IMG/VR virus record: IMGVR_UViG_3300045684_000050
Span: 1-64,000 of that record
Length of the DNA stretch: 64,000 nt
Source: a virus
Direction: 5' to 3' (one strand)
Positions 1 to 6,955 of this stretch are shown in pieces (the stretch's first letter is position 1; every line of letters begins with the position of its first letter). The notes below the pieces were generated by a model. It had not been told where the DNA came from, made no database searches, and was given only the letters and a program-made list of their open reading frames with translations. A program made the translations under genes and the position numbers.

Positions 1-188
1 ATATATTCATAGATGACTGAATATGTAACCAGATATATTCATAGATGACTGAATATGTAACCAGATATATTCATAGATGACTGAATATGTAACCAGATAT
101 ATTCATAGATGACTGAATATGTAACCAGATATATTCATAGATGACTGAATATGTAACCAGATATATTCATAGATGACTGAATATGTAA
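1..188. repeat. 32-bp tandem repeat array with an internal palindrome
   Basis: Five full 32-base copies start at 1, 33, 65, 97 and 129, and a sixth copy from 161 breaks off near 188. The array is cut by the left window edge, so its real length is unknown. Each unit holds the inverted repeat ATATTCA / TGAATAT around an 8-base loop (TAGATGAC), followed by GTAACCAG. Copies are contiguous with no spacers. It lies directly upstream of a promoter-like leader and the first plus-strand gene. Iterated palindromes of this kind can be replication iterons or operators; which one is inference. Confidence 0.9.
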
Positions 189-306
189 TTGTATATAAAC
201 TTTAACATTTCTAATGCAAGTTAAATTATAATATAACGATAATTATAGTTATCTTTATATTATCATTAACAAGATAGTTTATCCTTTAACAATAACAATA
301 ATAACA
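186..306 (+). promoter_or_regulatory. Leader/promoter block A (duplicated at 3155-3274)
   Basis: This 120-base AT-rich leader ends in CAATAACAATAATAACA directly before the ATG at 307. It is nearly the same as the block before the gene at 3275: both share TATATAAACTTTAACA, TTAAATTATAA and the stem-like GATAATTATAGTTATC followed by TTATCTTTA. The TTATCTTTA box is one base from the TTATCTTTG box used on the minus strand and fits the Bacteroidota -7 pattern TAnnTTTG apart from the last base. The function as promoter plus untranslated leader is inferred from duplication and position. Confidence 0.6.
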
Positions 307-675
307 ATGACAAACAACATCACGTACAAAGAGACAACCTCATTACTTGCTGATCATGTAAGAACATTTTTTCCTGATAGTGGATATATCATCATCTTAG
401 CCAGAAGAATTGCACAATTGCAAGGTGATACTTTTGATACTGCATTGCCTGTTAATTGGGTGAATGCTGTCAGAGAATTAGGTATTAATACTAATCAATA
501 TATATGGCTATATAAAGGGAAAAGTTTTAATGGCAAGCCTATGCATGTTTTACAGTATATCAGAATGTATATCGTAGAAGTCAACAATGATATACCATTG
601 ATTGCTGAATCAATTCATTTTATGCAAAAGGAATTTGAATCATATTCTAGATACTTTGAAACCGAATTAGTATAA
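307..675 (+). CDS. Hypothetical protein, first gene of the plus-strand early cluster
   Basis: The 122-residue product is not recognised. It is soluble-looking, with no signal peptide or membrane segment, and has a mixed aromatic and charged composition. The ATG directly follows the repetitive CAATAACA leader, which also precedes other phage genes here, so this start is well supported. The next small gene begins one base after its stop codon, so both are probably on one message. Position behind a strong leader and tandem repeats suggests early expression. Confidence 0.75.
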   Translation: MTNNITYKETTSLLADHVRTFFPDSGYIIILARRIAQLQGDTFDTALPVNWVNAVRELGINTNQYIWLYKGKSFNGKPMHVLQYIRMYIVEVNNDIPLIAESIHFMQKEFESYSRYFETELV

Positions 676-813
676 ATGGAAAGGCAAGAACTTGAAAACC
701 TAGCTTTAAAATATTGTTGCCCTTGTGTCTATTATGAATTATTGGATTGCATGGAGCAGACAACAGACGAACAATTATTAAACCTAATAACAACTAAAAA
801 CAATGGAAAATAA
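676..813 (+). CDS. Small cysteine-containing hypothetical protein (45 aa)
   Basis: A 45-codon frame runs from the ATG at 676 to the TAA at 811-813. It starts one base after the stop of the previous gene and overlaps the start of the next gene (803) in another frame, the tight packing expected of a phage operon. The product has a CCPC cluster near residue 15 and an acidic Glu/Asp-rich second half. No family is recognised. Support is only packing and composition. Confidence 0.5.
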   Translation: MERQELENLALKYCCPCVYYELLDCMEQTTDEQLLNLITTKNNGK

Positions 814-1282
814 AGTTACACTTGACAACATAATGTATATGATCCCAGAGGGAGAAGTAAACCCGTCTTACTGTCAATTTATAAACCCGTTAAACAATAC
901 AGTTCTGTATTGGAGCGGAATGTCACCTGAAGATGTGGCAAAGGAAAAAGGGTATAAATCATATAAGATAGTAGACTCTTACACATGGGTGAAATTTGCC
1001 AATGATTATTACAAATCTTTAGATACACCATTTCAAAGGATAACCGAAGAAAAATTTTATGATATGTTTGAATGTTTACCCCCTCATTCAATAGTTCATT
1101 TCACTAATGGTTTTCTTTTTAGAATGTCAGAATTTAATACTGGTTACAATACAGGTACATATATAAAACTAACCTTCAAAGGTAAAGATTATTTCTTTAC
1201 AGCTGATAGATCAGCATTTATGACGGAAGAAGATACTATGCTAATGGTTAATAATGAAGTAATACCTAAGTGTAAAGAATAA
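803..1282 (+). CDS. Hypothetical protein (159 aa)
   Basis: An unrecognised 159-residue protein without signal peptide or membrane segment, rich in aromatic residues (Tyr, Phe, Trp). Its start overlaps the end of the 45-residue gene upstream by 11 bases, and its stop lies about 45 bases before a strong hairpin at 1328-1359. It therefore looks like the last gene of the first plus-strand transcription unit. The antisense frame within it is a shadow. Confidence 0.7.
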   Translation: MENKVTLDNIMYMIPEGEVNPSYCQFINPLNNTVLYWSGMSPEDVAKEKGYKSYKIVDSYTWVKFANDYYKSLDTPFQRITEEKFYDMFECLPPHSIVHFTNGFLFRMSEFNTGYNTGTYIKLTFKGKDYFFTADRSAFMTEEDTMLMVNNEVIPKCKE

Positions 1283-1327
1283 TTGTTTTTTGATTTATAG
1301 GTTGAGGAACCTAAAATTGTTTATCAT

Positions 1328-1366
1328 GAACATCTGTCATAAAAGTATGACAGATGTTCTATTTCT
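1328..1366 (+). terminator. Hairpin terminator after the first operon
   Basis: A perfect 14-bp stem (GAACATCTGTCATA pairing with TATGACAGATGTTC) with a four-base loop AAAG is followed by TATTTCT. The T-tract is imperfect, but stem length and position just after the stop at 1282 make transcription termination the best reading. Confidence 0.75.
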
Positions 1367-1394
1367 AATTCTTAAACATACAACCACATATATT

Positions 1395-1562
1395 ATGACT
1401 GGTATCAAATTAGAAGATATTGAAACGAAAATTTACAGGCATCACATTATATGTACCTATATAGCTAAAGATGGTTCAATAATAAATGAATTTTATACTT
1501 GTAAACTTCCAGAAGCAAAGAAAGCCTTTCAACATTACATTAATTCAAATAAACTACAATAA
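1395..1562 (+). CDS. Small hypothetical protein (55 aa)
   Basis: The frame is open from 1290, but everything before 1395 lies inside or next to the terminator hairpin. The ATG at 1395 is chosen because it is preceded by CAACCACATA, a near-copy of the TAACCACATA element found before several other starts in this cluster. The 55-residue product is basic and unrecognised. The next gene begins four bases after its stop, implying co-transcription. Confidence 0.6.
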   Translation: MTGIKLEDIETKIYRHHIICTYIAKDGSIINEFYTCKLPEAKKAFQHYINSNKLQ

Positions 1563-1565
1563 ACC

Positions 1566-1874
1566 ATGAAGATATTTAAAACTGTTTTAGATGTGACTTT
1601 TTACGTTGGAAAGAACAAAACCGTTATAGATAACCATCTCACCAGAGATACACAAAGGCAAAGACTTTCCAGAATCTATGGAATGATCAGGGCAGTTGGA
1701 GCCAAAAACCTTTCCTACATTGACATAATGACAATTGAAGGACAAACAATAGATAGAATAATGTCATTTCATACTATGTCCTACCATGCAGCCGATGAAT
1801 TGACCATTAAGCAAATCAAATCCATCATCAATACCAAAAATCCACATTGGATTAAATTGGTAGCTAAAAAATAA
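1566..1874 (+). CDS. Hypothetical protein (102 aa)
   Basis: An unrecognised 102-residue basic protein with no membrane segment. Its ATG follows the previous stop by three bases (TAAACCATG). The C-terminal half contains an ELTIKQIKSII helix; a similar ELTIKQVISIAD string opens the gene at 3825, so the two may share a short helical motif or a distant relationship. That similarity is brief and may be chance. Confidence 0.7.
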   Translation: MKIFKTVLDVTFYVGKNKTVIDNHLTRDTQRQRLSRIYGMIRAVGAKNLSYIDIMTIEGQTIDRIMSFHTMSYHAADELTIKQIKSIINTKNPHWIKLVAKK

Positions 1875-1903
1875 TTATTTAACCACATATAAATGACTGA
1901 CCA

Positions 1904-2068
1904 ATGATTGAAGTATATTTTGAAAACAGAATCATATCTGAAAAGATAGCTACCTTTAAACATGAAAGCATATATATTTCTTGTCTTCCTACACTCAAAG
2001 AAATTGCCACCAGACAGGGAATGATCGTTACAGAAGTAACCGTCAACAAAGAACAGATATTCGCATAA
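1904..2068 (+). CDS. Small hypothetical protein (54 aa)
   Basis: A 54-codon frame from ATG 1904 to TAA 2066-2068. A TAACCACATA element (1880-1889) lies just upstream. A four-codon frame (ATG at 1893, stop overlapping the chosen ATG) sits between the element and the start, so translation could be coupled. The product has mixed beta-type composition and no recognisable family. It is the last gene before a long gene-free repeat region. Confidence 0.5.
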   Translation: MIEVYFENRIISEKIATFKHESIYISCLPTLKEIATRQGMIVTEVTVNKEQIFA

Positions 2069-2478
2069 ATACCACCTTATCTATATGCCTATATGTTCAT
2101 CTATATAACTACATATATTAATAAATGACTGATCATCTATCTGGATATATTTTCAACGGCTACATATATTAATAGATGACTGATCATCTATATGGATATA
2201 CACCCTCCAGAATCCCATTTTTTAAAAACTCATTTCCGACAGGAACCTAAACAAAATCTGCCAGAAATTATATATACCTACATATACAACAACCTCTACA
2301 AGTATATATCCACATAATCTACTACCATAATACCTCAAATTGAATCATATTCACTAAACAACCACTATATCTATATAACCTTCAACTAACTACCAAAATA
2401 TTGTCCTGATATATAGAAGTAGGTATATAATGCTGGATAGGTTTGAATATTTATGGGCGTAAAATAAGAAATAACTAT
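2069..2478. other. Gene-free AT-rich spacer with degenerate repeats
   Basis: No credible coding frame is seen on either strand. The stretch contains two copies of a block TACATATATTAAT-A/G-ATGACTGATCATCTAT followed by TGGATATA (about 2110-2200). This recalls the 32-base repeat at the left edge (same ATGACTGA core). Further on it is mostly polypyrimidine and A-rich sequence with recurring ATATA blocks. It leads into the tandem array that begins at about 2479. Confidence 0.5.
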
Positions 2479-2985
2479 AAAGGTATTTGTTGAGTATGTA
2501 TATAAAGGTATTTGTTGAGTATGTAGGTGTATAAAAGTATTTGTTGAGTATGTATATAAAGGTATTTGTTGAGTATGTAGGTGTATAAAAGTATTTGTTG
2601 AATATGTAGGAGTATAAAGAGTACTGGTTGAGTAATGGTTGAGTATGTAGATGTATAAAGGTACTGGTTGAATATGTAGGAGTATAAAGAGTACTGGTTG
2701 AGTAATGGTTGAGTATGTAGATGTATAAAGGTACTGGTTGAATATGTATGTATATAAAGGTATTTGTTGAATATATAGATGTATAAAGGTACTGGTTGAA
2801 TATGTAGGAGTATAAAGAGTACTGGTTGAGTATGTAGGTGTATAAAAGTATTTGTTGAATATGTAGGAGTATAAAGAGTACTGGTTGAGTATGTAGGTGT
2901 ATAAAAGTATTTGTTGAATATGTAGGAGTATAAAGAGTACTGGTTGAGTAATGGTTGAGTATGTAGATGTATAAAGAGTATTATG
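2479..2985. repeat. About 500-bp degenerate tandem repeat array (25-31 bp units)
   Basis: Roughly twenty units of the form TATTTGTTGAGTATGTAGG plus TGTATAAA are joined head to tail, with variants TACTGGTTGA, GAGTACTGGTTGAG and an inserted TAATGGTTGAG. Higher-order blocks of two to three units are themselves repeated. The long minus-strand open frame through the array (Tyr/Thr/His/Leu repeats) is a by-product of the repeat period being near a multiple of three. The lack of genes and iteration suggest an origin or regulatory region; this is inference. Confidence 0.85.
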
Positions 2986-3154
2986 TAAATAGATATTAGA
3001 TAGTGAGTATATCTATTAACATAGGGTTTCATATTTATATGATTGTTGTACTAATCATATAGAGAATTTTGAGACTGGGATATTTGATCCTTCGCCACAA
3101 GATGTAGTATTTATAAGGGTTTCATCTGTTTTAGGATATGATGTGCTAACTATG
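2986..3154. other. Gene-free spacer with two short hairpins
   Basis: No gene is seen. Two small palindromes stand out: AATAGATAT paired with ATATCTATT at about 2990-3020, and ATATGATT paired with AATCATAT around an 8-base loop at about 3037-3062. The second half is unremarkable AT-rich sequence that leads into the duplicated leader block before the RadC-like gene. Confidence 0.5.
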
Positions 3155-3274
3155 TAATTGTATATAAACTTTAACACTTCTAATGTAAATTAAATTATAA
3201 AATAAAGATAATTATAGTTATCTTTATAACATCAATAACAAAGGAAGTATTTCTTAACAATAACAATAACAACA
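3155..3274 (+). promoter_or_regulatory. Leader/promoter block B (copy of 186-306)
   Basis: This block matches the leader at 186-306 over almost its full length: TAATTGTATATAAAC, CTTTAACA, TTAAATTATAA, GATAATTATAGTTATC and TTATCTTTA (3218-3226). It ends in CAATAACAATAACAACA before the ATG at 3275. A shorter relative (ATATAAACTTTAACA through to CAATAACAAATTAACA) precedes the clamp gene at 6956. Shared sequence across three separate genes supports a regulatory role. Confidence 0.6.
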
Positions 3275-3730
3275 ATGAACAATGTAAATCAAATTGGAGA
3301 ATTAAAGTTACAATACATTCCACTACCATTTAAAGGTGCAAAAGTTTATCAATCTGACATGGTGTATAAATATCTTATAGACAATTGTTATGATAAGATT
3401 GATATTCATTTAACCGAGTCTTTCTATGCTCTATATTTAAACATGAATGGAGACATCGTTGGATGGTACAGAATAAGTAGTGGAGGAATCGCATCATGTG
3501 TAGTTGATATTAGGATGGTATTTCAAAAAGCTTTATTGTGTCCGAAGTGTACAAGTATCATATTGAGCCATAACCACCCATCAAATAATCTAAAGCCTAG
3601 TAATCAAGACAAATCATTGACCACTAAAATTTGCCAAGGTGCAGAAATTTTGCAATTCAAAATATTAGACCACATAATTGTGACGCCAGATAATGGGTAT
3701 TACTCTTTTGCTGATGATGGAATAATCTAA
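3275..3730 (+). CDS. RadC-like JAB/MPN-domain protein
   Basis: The C-terminal half (about residues 45-151) is a RadC-type JAB fold. The metal-binding signature is visible at about residues 96-111 as SHNHPSNNLKPSNQD, i.e. HxH followed by S and D, with later LDHIIV and YYSFAD motifs typical of RadC. Known RadC proteins are about 220 residues with an N-terminal helix-hairpin-helix; this 151-residue version lacks that part, as do many phage and mobile-element forms. RadC biochemistry is poorly defined, but the fold is a putative metalloprotease or nuclease-like hydrolase associated with mobile DNA. It has its own copied leader and is followed by a hairpin at 3754. Confidence 0.85.
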   Translation: MNNVNQIGELKLQYIPLPFKGAKVYQSDMVYKYLIDNCYDKIDIHLTESFYALYLNMNGDIVGWYRISSGGIASCVVDIRMVFQKALLCPKCTSIILSHNHPSNNLKPSNQDKSLTTKICQGAEILQFKILDHIIVTPDNGYYSFADDGII

Positions 3731-3753
3731 ACATGTATACAGATAGAAACATT

Positions 3754-3789
3754 AACTAAAATTGCCTTCTTTGTAAGGTAATTTTAGTT
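3754..3789 (+). terminator. Long hairpin between radC-like gene and the next gene
   Basis: A 15-bp stem (AACTAAAATTGCCTT pairing with AAGGTAATTTTAGTT, one G-T wobble) closes a six-base loop CTTTGT. No T-tract follows; instead the sequence runs into TTATCTTAG, which resembles the promoter box, and then the CAATAACA leader of the gene at 3825. It may be a terminator, an RNA-processing structure or part of the next leader. Confidence 0.5.
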
Positions 3790-3824
3790 ATCTTAGAGTA
3801 ACAATAACAAAATAACTAATAACG

Positions 3825-4280
3825 ATGAAAGAATTAACAATTAAACAAGTTATATCAATAGCTGACTACATTAGATTTTTTACAGGTCACACATTTTTAG
3901 AAGCTAACATACAGACAGATAAAAAGCTATCTAAATACGAAGCTTTAACAATGTACCAGAGTGCCATGAGTATGATCCATGAATGTTCTACCAGTAAGAC
4001 CTATCTAAGCCTTATGCATGCATTAAAACACCCTGAAGACCTTAAATTTAATTTTGAACTTGGTACACCAGTAGTATTTTTATATGATGGAAAGTATAAA
4101 ACAGGTGAAGTAGGTACTAAGAATGGAGTGCAAGGGATTTATCCTTATCCACATACCTCAATTCCTTCTATTCGTGATCTCTTTATAGTTCCTGAAAATT
4201 GGAGCGATGTAATGACCTTCGCCCAAGCTGATGAAAAAAATTTGATGGTATCAAATACACACATTATTACTAACATATAA
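3825..4280 (+). CDS. Hypothetical protein (151 aa)
   Basis: An unrecognised 151-residue protein: an N-terminal helical half and a C-terminal half with beta-type composition (TPVVFLYDGKYKTGEVG) that could form a small barrel. The leader AACAATAACAAAATAACTA before the ATG matches other leaders in the cluster. Its last codons overlap the conserved string ACATATAACCACATAATC, which provides both its stop and the approach to the next ATG at 4291. Confidence 0.7.
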   Translation: MKELTIKQVISIADYIRFFTGHTFLEANIQTDKKLSKYEALTMYQSAMSMIHECSTSKTYLSLMHALKHPEDLKFNFELGTPVVFLYDGKYKTGEVGTKNGVQGIYPYPHTSIPSIRDLFIVPENWSDVMTFAQADEKNLMVSNTHIITNI

Positions 4281-4290
4281 CCACATAATC

Positions 4291-4539
4291 ATGCTAAAGA
4301 ACACCTTATATATAGTCGCATATACTATTGAAGATTGTGGATTGACAATAGAAACCTTTACTTCTTCATTTTACACAGTAGCAGCAATGGCAGACTTAAT
4401 GGAATCCTTTACTGATTATCAAACGCCAGATAGAACCGACTCACCTAGAGACCTGTTAAATGACTTCAATCAATGGGTGACAGAGAAAAACGACAATGAA
4501 TCTGACCTAGTTATAGCACTAGAAACTATTAACATATAA
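4291..4539 (+). CDS. Hypothetical protein (82 aa)
   Basis: An unrecognised acidic 82-residue protein with no membrane segment, beginning with a beta-type stretch (LYIVAYTIEDCGLTIETF). The ATG follows TAACCACATAATC, and its own stop is embedded in the same string before the following gene. The pattern stop inside TAACCACATA and then ATG is repeated three times in a row here, so the start is secure. Confidence 0.7.
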   Translation: MLKNTLYIVAYTIEDCGLTIETFTSSFYTVAAMADLMESFTDYQTPDRTDSPRDLLNDFNQWVTEKNDNESDLVIALETINI

Positions 4540-4549
4540 CCACATAATC

Positions 4550-5068
4550 ATGACAGATAAACTCAATATCTATTTAGAAGAAATGGAGCAATTCAGAACA
4601 TTTCTGAAATCAAAAGCTTCAGACAGAGCATTAAACCTATTGCACCAGATAGAAGAAAATGCTAAAATAAATGAAGTCAATTTATCCAAAGCAAGTAAAT
4701 GGCCTTTTGTAGAAAAAACACTATGTCTAATAAACTTATTAAGGTCAACAAATTATGACTTCAAATCCATTGACGATTTTAATGCAATGGCTTATCTGGA
4801 TACTCAAAGTATGAAGTATAAGACATATTTGATTGACAACCCTATTTTAACATGGGATTATTCCTTACCTAATCACTCGTCTTGGACATCTTTCGATTTT
4901 GGACAAGTTAAAGCCAGAAACAAAGAGCAAGCAAAAGCCAAAGCAATTGAAATGTTAACAGAAGACTTTAATAAAGTCAATGAAGTCTTAGAATCGGCAG
5001 ATGTAACTCAAGGCTATCAACTGGAATGGAATCCAAATTCTTTAGAAATAACATTAGCTGACATATAA
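4550..5068 (+). CDS. Hypothetical protein (172 aa)
   Basis: An unrecognised 172-residue, mainly helical protein. A Lys/Ala/Glu-rich helix (RNKEQAKAKAIEML) near residue 125 is the most distinctive stretch. Its ATG lies just after TAACCACATAATC and its stop again falls in a TAACCACATA element before the gene at 5080. It sits in the middle of a tight operon of unknown small proteins. Confidence 0.7.
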   Translation: MTDKLNIYLEEMEQFRTFLKSKASDRALNLLHQIEENAKINEVNLSKASKWPFVEKTLCLINLLRSTNYDFKSIDDFNAMAYLDTQSMKYKTYLIDNPILTWDYSLPNHSSWTSFDFGQVKARNKEQAKAKAIEMLTEDFNKVNEVLESADVTQGYQLEWNPNSLEITLADI

Positions 5069-5079
5069 CCACATAAACA

Positions 5080-5511
5080 ATGACACATAAAGAAATAATT
5101 CAAGAATTTATTAAGACAGTCACAGGCATTGATAAATTGGAACTGCCTAAGATGCCAAATGAAATCAATAAAAACATGGCTGAATATCTCTATAACTTTG
5201 TAGATATTCATTTGATAGAAAATGAATTTGAGCCAGAGCCAGAACCAGAGTATAACATATATAAGGTAAGACGCACTCAAACAACCTACCAAGATATATA
5301 TGTAGCTGTATCTTCAAAAGATCATCTTGACAATTGTCTTGATGATATAGAAATCGACACCAAAGAACATATTGAGTCTACGGACACAGAAATATGTGGC
5401 CATATAGAGCCAAATGAATACTTTTTACCAAAATACTGCGAAGTATTAAAACCTGATGGAAGTATAGAGTATTCCGTATTGACTAAAAATATTAAACTCA
5501 AAAAGGACTAA
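5080..5511 (+). CDS. Hypothetical acidic protein (143 aa)
   Basis: An acidic 143-residue protein of unknown function. A low-complexity Glu-Pro run (EFEPEPEPEYN, about residues 47-57) separates an N-terminal helical part from a C-terminal part with alternating beta-type sequence. TAACCACATA (5066-5075) lies directly before the ATG. The next gene starts two bases after its stop, consistent with translational coupling. Confidence 0.7.
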   Translation: MTHKEIIQEFIKTVTGIDKLELPKMPNEINKNMAEYLYNFVDIHLIENEFEPEPEPEYNIYKVRRTQTTYQDIYVAVSSKDHLDNCLDDIEIDTKEHIESTDTEICGHIEPNEYFLPKYCEVLKPDGSIEYSVLTKNIKLKKD

Positions 5512-5513
5512 TT

Positions 5514-5927
5514 ATGAAAACATATAAGCACACAAATCCTATATTATATGATAATGACTATACCTTCAAAGTTGACGAATCATATTTAGTAGAAGTACCA
5601 CTTGGCCCCAATCATTCCGAAATGGGATACAACGCACAGATATTTTACAAAGGATCATTTTTAGTGACGTGTAGAATCACAGAATCCAGATTATTAAATG
5701 AATACAAACCCATGATTGATATTACCAATAGGTTATTCAGAATCAAATCGAAATGGTGTGACAGTCCAGAAGAAAAACATACTCTATATATAGTGACTGA
5801 AGATAATGGAGATAGATTATTTGCCAAACCATTCGAATCAAAATTATCAATAGTTCCAACATCTTTATTTAAGAGAGACATGATAAATCTTTTACCACCA
5901 ATTGATTTACTAGATAAAACCAAATGA
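5514..5927 (+). CDS. Hypothetical protein (137 aa)
   Basis: A 137-residue protein with mixed beta-type composition and no recognised domain, signal peptide or membrane segment. It starts two bases after the previous stop and its own TGA overlaps the next ATG (ATGA at 5924), showing that TGA is used as a stop in this genome. It belongs to the same operon as its neighbours. Confidence 0.7.
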   Translation: MKTYKHTNPILYDNDYTFKVDESYLVEVPLGPNHSEMGYNAQIFYKGSFLVTCRITESRLLNEYKPMIDITNRLFRIKSKWCDSPEEKHTLYIVTEDNGDRLFAKPFESKLSIVPTSLFKRDMINLLPPIDLLDKTK

Positions 5928-6223
5928 AAAAATTAAAGAAGCATCATAACTGGAATCAATATTCAGAAAAGGAATTACTGGACATCAATGAGAAAATAAC
6001 AGATGCCATCAATTATAAACGTCGCATCAAAGCTATTGCAATCAAAGCAAAGTTATCTATTGGCCAGACAGTCAAAATTGATGATCTTGAAGATAGAAGA
6101 TTTTTAAATAAAGATTTTGTAATACAATCCATCAAAGAAAATCATGCAATGGTAAGATTGTTTTATGAAGAAAAAGAAACTTTTATTACCTATCGAGTAC
6201 CATTATCTATAATTATACCTTAG
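5924..6223 (+). CDS. Hypothetical basic protein (99 aa)
   Basis: An unrecognised Lys-rich 99-residue protein. The N-terminal half is a charged helix (KKLKKHHNWNQYSEKELLDI) and the second half (SIGQTVKIDDLEDRRFL, then AMVRLFYEE) reads like a small beta barrel. It overlaps the previous gene by four bases and is followed by a terminator at 6269, so it closes this operon. Confidence 0.7.
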   Translation: MKKLKKHHNWNQYSEKELLDINEKITDAINYKRRIKAIAIKAKLSIGQTVKIDDLEDRRFLNKDFVIQSIKENHAMVRLFYEEKETFITYRVPLSIIIP

Positions 6224-6268
6224 ATTATGTCTCACTATCTATGACAATCCTACCTGAAAATGGGATTT

Positions 6269-6299
6269 GATACCTTTCCTTCTGGAGAGGTATCTTTTT
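6269..6299 (+). terminator. Rho-independent terminator
   Basis: A stem of GATACCT pairing with AGGTATC, extended by flanking partial pairs, is followed by TTTTT. It lies 45 bases after the stop of the 99-residue gene and before the ATG at 6325. Confidence 0.75.
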
Positions 6300-6324
6300 A
6301 ACAATTATTAAAACACATAAACAT

Positions 6325-6849
6325 ATGGACTTCAACTACCTAATCAAAAAATTTAAAATTGCTTATTCTAAAATGAGGATGGTAGATCATAAGACAGCAC
6401 CTAAGATGATCAAAGATATAATTACATATTCCTTTGAAAGTAAGATTTTGATGGAAACTATTAACTGTCTCTATGACAATTTAGATTTATTAACCTTCAT
6501 AGATAGTAATTCTAAAAGAAATGGCTATACTTCTTTCGTAGTCCTTTACGCTGACATCAATGATGCATACCGCAAAAACTATAATGATAAATATAACGAA
6601 ATGCCTGACTATCCAGTTAAAGATATAGTCAAAAAACTCAATGAACTGAAATTCTATAACCTTATCATAATGAAGGACGACAAAACCCCAAAAGCAATAT
6701 TGTCCAAAGAAAAATTCAAAATATTAGATAAAGTCTATATCCAACAACGAGACCCAGATATAATGATCAATAAAGAAATAGTCAATGACCTATTCGCATT
6801 TTTAAATAAATTCAATATGACAGCACCCGCTTTCTTTACTCATTCTTAA
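6325..6849 (+). CDS. Hypothetical protein (174 aa)
   Basis: A basic, helical 174-residue protein of unknown function. The sequence upstream of its ATG (AAACACATAAACAT) is a variant of the TAACCACATA element. It lies between a terminator and the leader of the clamp gene, so it may be expressed from read-through or a weak local promoter. No motif is recognised. Confidence 0.65.
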   Translation: MDFNYLIKKFKIAYSKMRMVDHKTAPKMIKDIITYSFESKILMETINCLYDNLDLLTFIDSNSKRNGYTSFVVLYADINDAYRKNYNDKYNEMPDYPVKDIVKKLNELKFYNLIIMKDDKTPKAILSKEKFKILDKVYIQQRDPDIMINKEIVNDLFAFLNKFNMTAPAFFTHS

Positions 6850-6855
6850 TATCCA

Positions 6856-6955
6856 GGTACATATAAACTTTAACAAAATTATTATCATCTTTTATTATTA
6901 AATGTAGATAACAAAACATATCTTTATATTATTAAATAACAATAACAAATTAACA
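6856..6955 (+). promoter_or_regulatory. Leader/promoter of the clamp gene
   Basis: The block contains ATATAAACTTTAACA, a TATCTTTA box at about 6919-6926 and the start leader AATAACAATAACAAATTAACA directly before the ATG at 6956. The same three elements, in the same order, make up the leaders before 307 and 3275, so the clamp gene probably shares their regulation. Confidence 0.5.

Noticed and set aside
1-188. CRISPR array
   Set aside because: The 32-base units are contiguous and identical, with no variable spacers, and no cas-like gene is in the window.
2475-3032. 185-residue minus-strand protein rich in Tyr, Thr, His and Leu
   Set aside because: It lies wholly within the tandem repeat array; the open frame follows from the repeat sequence and the neighbouring genes are on the other strand.
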